From: Lentisphaeria bacterium
GTDB taxonomy: Bacteria; Verrucomicrobiota; Lentisphaeria; Victivallales; UBA1829
Reading direction: 5' to 3'
NCBI GenBank assembly: GCA_003526375.1
Contig: DPDG01000062.1
Location: 94,000 to 117,294, forward strand
Length of the DNA stretch: 23,295 nucleotides
The position numbers and the translations under genes are program-made. Of this stretch, positions 6,777-14,429 are shown piece by piece. The first letter of the stretch is position 1. Each line of letters opens with the position of its first letter. Under the pieces are notes generated by a model. The model was not told the origin of the DNA and did not search any database. It worked only from the letters and a program-made list of their open reading frames with translations.

Positions 6777-8090
6777 ATGAATATGAAGAAGATCCTGTCG
6801 TGCGCCATTCTGCTATGCGCACTGATTTCCGTGGAAGGAGCAGAGGAAACAGCGGTAAAGACGGCGGAAAACGCCCTGTTCACAGTAAACAATCTCTGGA
6901 TCATGATCGCGGCAATGCTGGTGTTCATCATGAATCTGGGATTCGCCACGGTGGAGTCCGGGCTGGCGCGGGCGAAAAACTGCACGAACATCCTGTTCAA
7001 GAATCTGATGGTTCCCGCAATCGGAATCCTGACATTCGCAGTCTGCGGATTCGGGCTGATGTATCCGGAAGGGCACTGGGCCGTTACAGGACTGTTCGGG
7101 TTCAAGGCGTTCGGACTGTCGGCACCGGGCGGCTCCCCGGAGACATTCAACGGCGCATTCACCTACTGGACCATGTTCTTCTTTCAGAGCATGTTCGCCG
7201 CGACAGCCGCGACAATCGTTTCCGGCGCCGTTGCGGAACGGGTCAAATTGAACTCATTTCTGATCTTCACCCTGATCTATGTGGCGGTGGTCTACCCTGT
7301 GATCGGGTCCTGGGGATGGGGAGGCGGATTCCTCGACAAGATGAAATTTCATGACTTCGCCGGATCGACCTTTGTCCACAGTGTCGGCGGCTGGGGAGCC
7401 CTCGCCGGAGTGATTCTGCTCGGACCGCGCATCGGCAAATTCGTGAACGGGCACAGCATGCCCATCATGGGACACAGCATGCCGCTGGCGACGATCGGGG
7501 TGTTCATGCTCTGGTTCGGCTGGTTCGGATTCAACGGCGGCTCCGTCCTGAACGCCGATCCGACTATGGTCTCCTATGTGCTGGTCACAACGACGCTCGG
7601 CGCCGCCGCAGGAATCATGACGGCAATGCTTACGAGCATGTTCGTCCTGAAAAAGCCCGACCTTTCCATGACATTGAACGGGTGTCTCGCCGGGCTCGTC
7701 GGAATCACGGCAGGAGCGGATTGCGTCAGCATCTCCTCCTCCGTCATCATCGGAGCCGTCGCCGGAATCATCGTGGTACTGGCGGTGCTCTTTTTCGACA
7801 GGCTCAAGCTTGACGATCCGGTGGGAGCGCTTTCGGTCCATCTCTGCGGAGGAATCTGGGGAACCCTGGCGGTCGGCATCTTCTCGACCAATCCGGCTTA
7901 TACTTTTCTGACGCAGTTCACCGGCGTCGCCTGCGCCGCGGTTTCGTTTCCCTGCGCACTGGCAATCTTCTACGTTCTGAAAAAGACAATCGGCATCCGG
8001 GTCTCCGAAGACGAAGAACTGCGCGGGCTTGACCTCGGAGAGCACGGCATGGAGGCTTACGCCGGGTTCCAGATTTTCAGCAACCAATAA
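6777..8090 (+). CDS. amtB: Ammonium transporter AmtB
   Basis: A 437-residue Amt/Mep/Rh-family ammonium channel of the inner membrane. An N-terminal signal peptide (about 3-21, ending EGAEE) is followed by about eleven membrane segments. The family signature DFAGSTFVHSVGG (193-205) carries the first pore histidine, His201, and DPVGALSVHLCGG (347-359) the second, His355. The gate phenylalanine region is WTMFFFQSMF (131-140). The C-terminal tail SEDEELRGLDLGEHGMEAY is the conserved cytoplasmic arm that contacts GlnK. Length is normal. Start: ATG at 6777, with GAGG about 6 bases upstream. It is expected to share the sigma-54 promoter with glnK; the heptamer array separates the two genes. Confidence 0.96.
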   Translation: MNMKKILSCAILLCALISVEGAEETAVKTAENALFTVNNLWIMIAAMLVFIMNLGFATVESGLARAKNCTNILFKNLMVPAIGILTFAVCGFGLMYPEGHWAVTGLFGFKAFGLSAPGGSPETFNGAFTYWTMFFFQSMFAATAATIVSGAVAERVKLNSFLIFTLIYVAVVYPVIGSWGWGGGFLDKMKFHDFAGSTFVHSVGGWGALAGVILLGPRIGKFVNGHSMPIMGHSMPLATIGVFMLWFGWFGFNGGSVLNADPTMVSYVLVTTTLGAAAGIMTAMLTSMFVLKKPDLSMTLNGCLAGLVGITAGADCVSISSSVIIGAVAGIIVVLAVLFFDRLKLDDPVGALSVHLCGGIWGTLAVGIFSTNPAYTFLTQFTGVACAAVSFPCALAIFYVLKKTIGIRVSEDEELRGLDLGEHGMEAYAGFQIFSNQ

Positions 8091-8115
8091 AATAATTGAG
8101 GCAAAAAACCTCACT

Positions 8116-8232
8116 CCTCTCTCCCGCCGCTTCGCATGGTGCGGCCCGGCGGGGGAGCCTTTCAAAAAGCTCTCTCTCCCGCTCCTCCGGGTTTCTCTCT
8201 CTCAGGCCCGGGGGAGCCCTTTCTTCAAAAAA
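8116..8232. repeat. Two tandem GC-rich hairpin units after amtB
   Basis: Two similar units fill the gap between the convergent amtB and DUF2293-like genes. Unit 1 (8116-8169) has an 11-bp stem CTCTCCCGCCG/CGGCGGGGGAG (8119-8129 with 8147-8157, one G-T pair) and an inner CGCA-TGG-TGCG hairpin. Unit 2 (8170-8232) has a 10-bp stem CTCCTCCGGG/CCCGGGGGAG (8182-8191 with 8207-8216, one G-T pair). Both units begin with TCTCTCCCG and end GGGGGAGCC followed by TTTC and an A-run. They may act as a bidirectional transcription stop, or be copies of a dispersed repeat. Neither has a canonical T-tract directly after the stem. Confidence 0.7.
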
Positions 8233-8253
8233 CGACCGGAGTATTTCCCGGAT

Positions 8254-8931
8254 TCAATTCCGGCAAAGAGCACGCGCCAGAGGGCAGCGCAGAGTATCGG
8301 GCTCACCGCCGGAACGATATTGCGCGAGAAGCTGACGCGAACGTTCCGCCAGCCGGCGGCGCACCTCCCGGCGTTCCCCTTTGATCCGCGCAATCGACAT
8401 CCGGTCATAGGCGGTCGTCTGATGCCGCATCCACGCAATGACCGCCGCCTCGGCACGCTGTTCCAGAGGAATCAGCTGCGTCCGCGCGACAGTGCCGCTT
8501 CCGACCGGAACCGCATGAGCCGTCACGGCATCGGCAAGCTTCTCCGCAAAAGCGGACCATTTTTCATCAAACGCCAGAAACTTCAAAACAGCTTCCCGGA
8601 ATTCTTTTTCATACTCCGCCTGTTTCCGTTCCCGCATCCGTCTTGACGCATTCAGTTTTTTCTGCCAGGCGGGATCGGAACGCTCTTTCTCCAGTTCCGC
8701 CCGGACTTGATCCGCAATTTTTTCGGGCACCCACAACCCGATGGCTTCCATACGGTTCCGCCGCATGTGAACCAGAACCCGGTATTCCCCCGCGGCTTTG
8801 AGGCGGCGCGTCAATCCGGCGTCCCCGCTGGGTATCTGAACCCATCCTTCCGGCAGAGAGACGTGTTGTCCGTCATGAATAAATACGCCTTTTTCCGGGG
8901 ACTTCCAGACTAAAAATTCCTCTTTCTTCAT
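8254..8931 (-). CDS. DUF2293-like protein of unknown function
   Basis: A 225-residue soluble protein. The C-terminal part (about 145-215) contains the conserved pattern I recognise as DUF2293: AEAAVIAWMRHQTTAYDRM followed by KGERREVRRRLAERSRQLL. The middle (about 80-130) is very rich in K, R and E and probably helical, with WVPEKIADQV just before it. No catalytic motif or membrane segment is visible. Basic character suggests nucleic-acid contact, but that is speculation. The start is the ATG at 8931 with GGGAG 7 bases upstream; a longer in-frame start at 9003 would add 24 residues and lacks such a site. It is convergent with amtB and isolated from the upstream beta-helix operon by a strong terminator. 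Confidence 0.65.
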   Translation of the reverse strand: MKKEEFLVWKSPEKGVFIHDGQHVSLPEGWVQIPSGDAGLTRRLKAAGEYRVLVHMRRNRMEAIGLWVPEKIADQVRAELEKERSDPAWQKKLNASRRMRERKQAEYEKEFREAVLKFLAFDEKWSAFAEKLADAVTAHAVPVGSGTVARTQLIPLEQRAEAAVIAWMRHQTTAYDRMSIARIKGERREVRRRLAERSRQLLAQYRSGGEPDTLRCPLARALCRN

Positions 8932-9020
8932 TTCCGAGCTCCCATCATAAAACATCAGACTGAGTTGGATCTTTATGAAAGTAATATATCCCGCCGTCGG
9001 CAAAAATCCATATTCCGAAA

Positions 9021-9065
9021 ACAGAAATGCCTGCCGGGATTTCTTTCTTCATTCCCGGCAGGCAT
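9021..9065 (-). terminator. Rho-independent terminator of the beta-helix operon
   Basis: A perfect 13-bp GC-rich stem (9027-9039 with 9053-9065, core GCCTGCCGGGA) with a 13-base loop, followed on the minus strand by TTTCTGTTTT. It lies 24 bases after the stop of the beta-helix gene and closes the lacI > prepilin > beta-helix transcript. Confidence 0.88.
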
Positions 9066-9088
9066 CACAAATTCAGAATTCGAGAAAA

Positions 9089-11041
9089 CTACTGCTTCAA
9101 CAGAAATTCGGGAGCGAATGACACCAGCGGCAGAAGCGGAGCGCCGACCCGGAATTTGAAATCTTCTCTGCCGTAAGGAAATTTCAGGCACCAGATCTCG
9201 GAAGCATCCGCTTTTTCACGGTTGTGGTGCAAACGTCTCATTCCTTCAAGCATCTTCACCTCCGTCATAACTTTCCCATCGGGGGAAATCAGTTGCGCAC
9301 TGACCGGTTCCCTCAACGTTCCGGCGACATCAATGTTGATCTCTTTCACACCCGTGGGGACAGCAAAGTAAAACTGATGGTTGCGCCCGCCGAACATCCC
9401 GACCCAGTCATCCGCCCGGACAGCCTGTCCCGGATACGGAGAATTCACCGTCACGGCATGTCCCTTCGTATTGATCTCAAAGGAAAACAGATTGCGCCCG
9501 TTCGCTTTCAGCAGGTAGGTTTTCTCCGGTTCGGTAATGGAAAAACGTCCCAGGTCGGTACCGGCGGCGTCCCGGAGACGGACCTCAAGATTCAATGGAA
9601 ATTTCGTAACTTTCACCGCATTGAAACGAATCGGGTAGACTCCGGCGGCGGGGCAATACTGAAGAAACCGGAAACGTCCGCGGAAGCGGCTTTTGTTATT
9701 CTTTTCCTGTCTGGCTGCCGAAACGTCAACAGGGCGCAGTTTTTTGAGATCGACCGGCATAACGGAGAAGTTGCGTAATTCCGGTCTGGGCGGATGGGCG
9801 GCGGAAAATTTCGTAAGATCGAAATCCGTAATCTTGCCATTGTCATTCTGCAAAGACAGACTGCCGGTGAAATCCCTGATCCCCACGCCGGTCATTCCAT
9901 GAAAAACCACAGGAGTGTTTCTGCCCGGTAAAAGGCGCACGTTTTCAAATCGGATTCCGCCAATATCCCTCTGAATGCCGGAGTTGTTCAGTGAGACGGC
10001 GGACTGTCTGCCGTTCCGGTTGTCAAGAACAGTATTGCGGATCGCAAGCTGTATTCCGGCATCCTGCTGGTTCGAAATGACAAGAGCTCCGCCCTGATTA
10101 CTCCTGACCTCGCAATTTTCGATGAGAACACTTCCCTTTGCCGATGCAGTGGAACTCATGTAAAGTGCAATTCCATCCGAAGCGTTGCCGAAGCTGCGGC
10201 AGTTCCGGAACGTAATCGAAACCGGCTTGGAATCCGCATTCAGCGCCGCAAGGTGAAGAAGAATTCCCGCGGCGGCATTGCCGCTGAATTCACAATTCTC
10301 AAATACATTATTGATTACATGATCACGATTCGTATTAGGCTCAATGTCGACCCCGCACTGCGGAGGAGTGCCGCAGGTATTTCTGAATCTGGAATTCCTG
10401 ACCAGCAGATTTTCCGCACTGATGATGCTGATCCCCTGCCTGTGATGATCATCGCAGGTCACATTGTCAATGAGCACATCGCGGCACCCTCCCAGTCTGG
10501 AACCGGTGCTGACGTAAATACCGTCGCCGCCGCTCGCTTTCAGAGTGAGCCCGGAAATGACGACGTCACTTGCCCCGCGGAGGCTGATCAGATGCCGCCA
10601 CTCTGACCATTGATAGCGGGCAGTATCCTGATAATCCTTTTTGTTCATCATCAGGACAGCATTTTTTCCGCCGCGCAAAGTCACCCCGCTTACATCCTTT
10701 GCGGTAAACAGGCTTTCCCCCTGTTTTTTAAACGCGCCGGGCAATGCCCTTACAACAACCCCGTCCGCAAAAACGATCTCCTGACCGGAACGCAGTCGAA
10801 TGGGTCCGACCAGCCATTCCCTGCCGGTATTGTCCACAATCAGTTTTTTGACGCCGGAATCTATCGCTTTCTGAAGACATTCTGTAGCATCGCCGGAATT
10901 GAATCCCCACCACGACGCCACGGCTTCCCGAAGTTCACCGCTTTTCACTCCGGCAATTTCCGTATTCTGCATCCCTTGAGAATCGGCATACATAAACGGC
11001 AGACAACTGAACCATAAAATGACAGTAAGAAACTTTTTCAT
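9089..11041 (-). CDS. Secreted right-handed parallel beta-helix protein
   Basis: A 650-residue exported protein with signal peptide (2-19, cleavage near YADS). Residues about 30-110 form a pectate-lyase-like N-cap (AVASWWGFNSGDATECLQKA), then about 115-390 show parallel beta-helix coils with recurrent asparagine/valine turns such as SDVVISGLTL, GGDGIYV, RQGISIISAENLLVRNSRF and CGVDIEPN. About 440-640 is a separate, non-helical domain, probably beta-sandwich. Acidic and histidine residues (CDDHH near 196-200, Asp232) line conserved turns, but no proven catalytic set can be named; it could be a polysaccharide lyase, a glycoside hydrolase or a binding protein. Start: ATG at 11041 with AAGGAG upstream. 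It begins 27 bases after the prepilin-like stop and is probably controlled by the LacI protein encoded upstream. Confidence 0.85.
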   Translation of the reverse strand: MKKFLTVILWFSCLPFMYADSQGMQNTEIAGVKSGELREAVASWWGFNSGDATECLQKAIDSGVKKLIVDNTGREWLVGPIRLRSGQEIVFADGVVVRALPGAFKKQGESLFTAKDVSGVTLRGGKNAVLMMNKKDYQDTARYQWSEWRHLISLRGASDVVISGLTLKASGGDGIYVSTGSRLGGCRDVLIDNVTCDDHHRQGISIISAENLLVRNSRFRNTCGTPPQCGVDIEPNTNRDHVINNVFENCEFSGNAAAGILLHLAALNADSKPVSITFRNCRSFGNASDGIALYMSSTASAKGSVLIENCEVRSNQGGALVISNQQDAGIQLAIRNTVLDNRNGRQSAVSLNNSGIQRDIGGIRFENVRLLPGRNTPVVFHGMTGVGIRDFTGSLSLQNDNGKITDFDLTKFSAAHPPRPELRNFSVMPVDLKKLRPVDVSAARQEKNNKSRFRGRFRFLQYCPAAGVYPIRFNAVKVTKFPLNLEVRLRDAAGTDLGRFSITEPEKTYLLKANGRNLFSFEINTKGHAVTVNSPYPGQAVRADDWVGMFGGRNHQFYFAVPTGVKEINIDVAGTLREPVSAQLISPDGKVMTEVKMLEGMRRLHHNREKADASEIWCLKFPYGREDFKFRVGAPLLPLVSFAPEFLLKQ

Positions 11042-11068
11042 ATATCAATCTCCTTTTTTATCCTGCAC

Positions 11069-11842
11069 TTATTTCCATTCAGGCGCAGAACCAAACCAAC
11101 GCCTGAAAATCACACAAAGCAAATTAGGTGTATTATACCCCTTGTAAGCCATGTTTGGATTATATTTTGCATTGTGAACCGAACCATCCACATATAAGAG
11201 GTTAACAGATTTTCGATGGAATACATCTCTCCAGCGGCCATTGGCACAACCATCCAAAGCAATAACGGCATTTACTTTGGCGGCATCTCCCACCTTGCCT
11301 GAGTTAGTAATTTTTTCACGGACAGGACCACTGCGCAATGCATAAAAATTACAGTTGCTCACATATGTATAAGGATCAATATAAAGGTAAGTAGAAAGAA
11401 GATTGTCCGTATTTGCACCCCAGGTATAATCTACGGAACTATTTTTAATATCTTTCCATGCACTGCCCTGTTCAACATCGGGACAGTAATACACCTTCGG
11501 TTTATTTTTGGGCCACTTTGCCATGGCAATACCATTTTCAAAAGTATATTGCCCGAAACCTTGAAGATCAAGTTTCCCCAACCCCACCAGATAATCTTTA
11601 CGGATTATATATGAATACGCTCCACTGCAGTTTGTCTGTCCCTCCCCGTTCGGCATCATCTCCTTGTAGTTCATCGTATACTCTGCAAAAGCAATCCCGA
11701 TTTGCCTCAAGTTTCCCTGGCAGAAAACCATATAAGCACGGGCGCGCGCACTGCCGAGGGCAGGCAGCAGCATGGCGGCCAGAATCGCGATGATCGCAAT
11801 TACAACCAAGAGCTCGATCAGTGTAAAGTTTGTTTTTCTCAT
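11069..11842 (-). CDS. Prepilin-like protein (type II secretion/DUF1559 type)
   Basis: A 257-residue protein with an N-terminal class III prepilin-type signal: MRKTN | FTLIELLVVIAIIAILAAM, with Glu at mature position 5. The residue before the cleavage point is Asn instead of the usual Gly. The globular part has several cysteines and ends with the conserved VNLLYVDGSVH motif typical of the large family of such proteins in Planctomycetes-Verrucomicrobia-Chlamydiae bacteria. Longer in-frame starts exist (up to 11983), but they overlap the upstream lacI coding region; GGAGGAG lies about 10 bases before the ATG at 11842. It starts 19 bases after the lacI stop and 27 bases before the beta-helix gene, so all three form one operon. 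The role is unknown; membrane anchoring or exposure of a substrate-binding domain is plausible. Confidence 0.85.
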   Translation of the reverse strand: MRKTNFTLIELLVVIAIIAILAAMLLPALGSARARAYMVFCQGNLRQIGIAFAEYTMNYKEMMPNGEGQTNCSGAYSYIIRKDYLVGLGKLDLQGFGQYTFENGIAMAKWPKNKPKVYYCPDVEQGSAWKDIKNSSVDYTWGANTDNLLSTYLYIDPYTYVSNCNFYALRSGPVREKITNSGKVGDAAKVNAVIALDGCANGRWRDVFHRKSVNLLYVDGSVHNAKYNPNMAYKGYNTPNLLCVIFRRWFGSAPEWK

Positions 11843-11861
11843 CCTTTCATTTCTCCTCCAT

Positions 11862-12941
11862 TTACTTTGATGATTCATATTCTTCCTCCGATGAAACAAA
11901 ATCAATTTCATGAATCCGGTTCGTGCCGGGAATATATTCCCGGATATGCGCGGTCGTATCCAGTACCGTCTGACACGGCTCATTCTTCAAAGCCTTCTCA
12001 ACAAAAAGAGGCGCATGATGCTCCCAGTCATGATCCACAGACGATACCGGATAAGGAGCATTGCGGATCGCGGAATCATTGTTATAACCCGCCACCCAGA
12101 CATCCCGTCCGATCTGCCTGCCGCTTTGCACCAGATATGCGATCCCGCCCAATGCAAAACCGTCGTTCTCATAAAAAAATCCACGCAGACGCGGATTCAT
12201 GCCACACGCTTTCTCCGTCGCGGCATACCCCTCCCGGAAAGCGAAGTCCGGGTAATTGCCCCTGCACTCTTTATAACTGATGCAGCGACAAGTATGACGG
12301 CGCAGGAGTTCTTCCTGCGATAAATGTTTGAAGACCTCTTTCAATGCCGCAAAACGTCCCGGCAGAGGATTGGAACAGGGGAAGAAGCAGAAATTTTCCC
12401 CCGCCCGCTCATAAAGATAGCAGACAATGCGCCGCGAGGCGGAAAGATCGCTCATGAAAATATGATTGCGGAATTCACGGCTCGTGCTGATCAGATAACC
12501 GCCCTGCTCCTCAATTTCCCGCTCCAGTTCCTTATGCCCGACCGGAGCTCCCACGGCGACAAAGCATTCGACTCCGCGCGCCAGCAGGTCCCGCACCTTG
12601 TTCAGGTTCTCCTGCGCATCATATACAAAAGTATTGAAGTAAGAGGCATAGCCGTGATGATCGAAGCAGGACATCAGTTCAATCACAAGTTTCGACACAT
12701 GTTCCTCCGAACGCATGTGCTCCATCGACGCCATGATCGCCACCGTCATGGTCTTCTGCCCGCGCATCAGACGATAGCCGTAATTTCTCCGGTACCCCAG
12801 CTTCCGCGCTGTCTCCCGCACTTTCGCACGGGTCTGCTCCGAACTGTAATCCCTGGGGCTGTTCTTCAAGATCTGCGACACTGTAGACACGGAAACTCCG
12901 CACTCCTGCGCAATATCTTTCAGCGAACATGGACGGCTCAT
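11862..12941 (-). CDS. LacI family transcriptional regulator
   Basis: A 359-residue regulator. The N-terminal LacI helix-turn-helix is complete (SLKDIAQECGVSVSTVSQIL, 6-25), with the hinge region near 50-65 (ARKLGYRRNYGYRLMRG). Residues about 67-345 form the periplasmic-binding-protein-like sensor (VAIMASMEHM..., VECFVAVGAP, GFFYENDGFALGG, VAGYNNDSAIR). The ligand is probably a sugar. It is the first gene of an operon with the prepilin-like and beta-helix genes. A promoter and a perfect dyad sit in its leader, suggesting autoregulation. Start: ATG at 12941, preceded by AGGGGAA. Confidence 0.93.
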   Translation of the reverse strand: MSRPCSLKDIAQECGVSVSTVSQILKNSPRDYSSEQTRAKVRETARKLGYRRNYGYRLMRGQKTMTVAIMASMEHMRSEEHVSKLVIELMSCFDHHGYASYFNTFVYDAQENLNKVRDLLARGVECFVAVGAPVGHKELEREIEEQGGYLISTSREFRNHIFMSDLSASRRIVCYLYERAGENFCFFPCSNPLPGRFAALKEVFKHLSQEELLRRHTCRCISYKECRGNYPDFAFREGYAATEKACGMNPRLRGFFYENDGFALGGIAYLVQSGRQIGRDVWVAGYNNDSAIRNAPYPVSSVDHDWEHHAPLFVEKALKNEPCQTVLDTTAHIREYIPGTNRIHEIDFVSSEEEYESSK

Positions 12942-12968
12942 CTTCTGATTCCCCTGATTTCATTTATT

Positions 12969-12981
12969 TTACGATACGTAA
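12969..12981 (-). promoter_or_regulatory. Candidate LacI operator
   Basis: TTACG-ATA-CGTAA is a perfect inverted repeat with 5-bp arms, 28 bases upstream of the lacI start and just downstream of its TATAAT box. An overlapping second dyad, ATACG-N9-CGTAT, extends to 12992. The central CG-flanked symmetry and roadblock position fit autorepression by the LacI-type protein. Confidence 0.45.
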
Positions 12982-12998
12982 TCATTCCGTATATCTAA

Positions 12999-13025
12999 AT
13001 TATAAATGATTTTGAGAAAAAACAA
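12999..13025 (-). promoter_or_regulatory. Promoter of the lacI-prepilin-beta-helix operon
   Basis: On the minus strand there is a perfect TATAAT (12999-13004), with TTGTTT (13020-13025) 15 bases upstream as a weak -35. Transcription would begin near 12992, immediately before the candidate operator. Confidence 0.5.
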
Positions 13026-13221
13026 GGGGGAAAGAGAAAAAAATCTGAAAATTTATTCTTTGGGGTTCCTTCGGATCGGCTTTGAGACGGAAGAATACAT
13101 GATCATTCCTCTTGAGTCAAGGACCTGCACCATACGATTTGGGATTTCGTCATCGGCTTGGCTTTCCGGTCCTTTCCCGGAGTCCGGACAAGTTTTTCGG
13201 GTCCAATTTCAGTTTCCGCTC

Positions 13222-13250
13222 TTGCCTGTTGCCCGGATTCAATGTATAAT
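13222..13250 (+). promoter_or_regulatory. Sigma-70 promoter of the CPBP protease gene
   Basis: TTGCCT (13222-13227), 17-base spacer, perfect TATAAT (13245-13250). The predicted transcript starts near 13257, which rules out the in-frame ATGs at 13158, 13242 and 13251 and points to the ATG at 13278. Confidence 0.65.
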
Positions 13251-13277
13251 ATGCATTTACAGAAAGTGAAAAAGTTT

Positions 13278-14003
13278 ATGGAAGAAAATCTGAATCAGCG
13301 CCGTATCCGCACAGCATTCCTCTGCTCGATGGGCGTCATCGCGTTTTTCCTGGGATTCATACCGGTGATTCTGGGATATGCGGCGAAATCGCTCTACCAG
13401 TTGCCCATGTGGCTCCAGCTTCTCATCCTGACGTTTCCGCTTCAGATCGCCTATCTCTGCGCGGTCATCATCCCGGCGAAGAAAATTCAGCCGGAGGTTC
13501 CTCTCCGGGAACAACTGGACCTTGCCCTGCCCCGGAACAGGCTCAAGACTTTCCGGCTGGTCACAGGAGGCGTCGTGATTCTGTATCCCTGCCTCTCCGT
13601 GGTGACTCTGTTCAACAGAAAACTTCTGGCGCTTCTTCATATCAAAGCCGCGACGCAGGAGCTGGTCACGCTCATAGGGAGTGCGGACCTGCCCTCGGTC
13701 CTCGTCATTCTGTCCGCAGCGGTCCTGCTGGCGCCGCCCGGCGAGGAGCTCGTGTTCCGCCATGCGATCTATCAGCAGTTCGTGCGCATCTCCCGTCCTG
13801 CGGGCGCCGCCTGTGTCAGCGCACTTCTGTTCGCACTGAGCCATTTCAATGCTCTGACGTTTCCCGCGCTCTTTCTTCTGGCGCTTTTCCTCCAGTTCGT
13901 CTATGTCAGGACAAAATCCCTGACCTGCGCCATTTACGCACATATACTGTATAACGCAATCTCGGTGATTCTTCTGCTGCTCCTGCGGTTCGGCGTATTG
14001 TGA
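13278..14003 (+). CDS. CPBP family intramembrane glutamic protease
   Basis: A 241-residue membrane protein with about seven hydrophobic segments. The CPBP (Abi/CaaX-protease-like) motifs are complete: motif 1 EELVFR (Glu156, Glu157, Arg161), motif 2 FALSHF (His189) and motif 3 AHILYN (His222, Asn226). These form the catalytic site within the membrane. Substrates of bacterial members are mostly unknown; roles include bacteriocin self-immunity and processing of membrane proteins. The start was set at 13278 because a strong promoter overlaps the upstream in-frame ATGs; the ribosome site is weak. It stands alone on the plus strand, and its TGA lies only 3 bases from the convergent YjbQ-family stop. 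Confidence 0.88.
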   Translation: MEENLNQRRIRTAFLCSMGVIAFFLGFIPVILGYAAKSLYQLPMWLQLLILTFPLQIAYLCAVIIPAKKIQPEVPLREQLDLALPRNRLKTFRLVTGGVVILYPCLSVVTLFNRKLLALLHIKAATQELVTLIGSADLPSVLVILSAAVLLAPPGEELVFRHAIYQQFVRISRPAGAACVSALLFALSHFNALTFPALFLLALFLQFVYVRTKSLTCAIYAHILYNAISVILLLLLRFGVL

Positions 14004-14006
14004 CGC

Positions 14007-14408
14007 TCATTCGGGACGCGCATCCTGGAAAAAGAGTTCCACGCGACGTGTCCGCGGACCGTCGAACTCGCAGAAATACACCCCCTGCCAGACTCCGAGG
14101 CGAAGCCGTCCGTTCACGACCGGCAGAGTCAGGCTCACGCCCATCAGGGAAGATTTCAGATGCGCCGCACTGTTGCCCTCGCCATGCCGATAATAATTCT
14201 CATGATACGGAATCAAGGTGTCCAGTTTGGCAAGAAGATCATGTTTCACGTCAGGATCGGCATTTTCATTCACCGTCAACCCCGCCGTCGTATGCGGACA
14301 ATGGATCAGGCAGATTCCACACTTCAGATTCTGCGGAATCGCGCGGTTGATCTGCGATGTAATGTCGATCAGTTCATTCTGTTTTCCGGTGGCAATGGTC
14401 AACTCCAT
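14007..14408 (-). CDS. YjbQ family protein (UPF0047)
   Basis: A 133-residue protein of the YjbQ/UPF0047 family, small trimeric cytosolic proteins; E. coli YjbQ has been reported to have weak thiamine phosphate synthase activity, and the physiological role is uncertain. The family signature is clear: CPHTTAGLTVNENADPDV (about 37-54), then YYRHGEGNSAAHLKSSLMG (about 73-91) and a terminal QGVYFCEFDGPRTRRV. The start is ATG 14408 with AAAGGA 6 bases upstream; a TTG 18 bases earlier is in frame but lies within the ribosome site. It starts 21 bases after the stop of the small membrane protein gene upstream, so the two are probably one operon. Confidence 0.9.
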   Translation of the reverse strand: MELTIATGKQNELIDITSQINRAIPQNLKCGICLIHCPHTTAGLTVNENADPDVKHDLLAKLDTLIPYHENYYRHGEGNSAAHLKSSLMGVSLTLPVVNGRLRLGVWQGVYFCEFDGPRTRRVELFFQDARPE

Positions 14409-14429
14409 AAACAATCCTTTCCTCAATAT

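Larger units (their letters stand above)
12942..13277. other. Divergent promoter region between lacI and the CPBP protease gene
   Basis: 336 bases without a convincing gene. It contains the lacI promoter (12999-13025), the candidate operator (12969-12981) and the CPBP gene promoter (13222-13250). The stretch 13030-13220 has no clear signal; the 87-codon plus-strand frame that crosses it runs over the CPBP promoter and has no recognisable protein character. Confidence 0.6.

Noticed and set aside
7254..8165. 303-codon minus-strand frame
   Set aside because: Antisense to amtB, with a composition (H, D, E and R rich) typical of the complement of membrane-protein codons.
8029..8646. 205-codon plus-strand frame across the end of amtB and the DUF2293-like gene
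   Set aside because: It crosses the amtB end in another frame, the hairpin units, and then runs antisense to the DUF2293-like gene.
13006..13269. 87-codon plus-strand frame
   Set aside because: It spans the lacI/CPBP promoter region, contains the CPBP promoter, and the product has no family or structural features.
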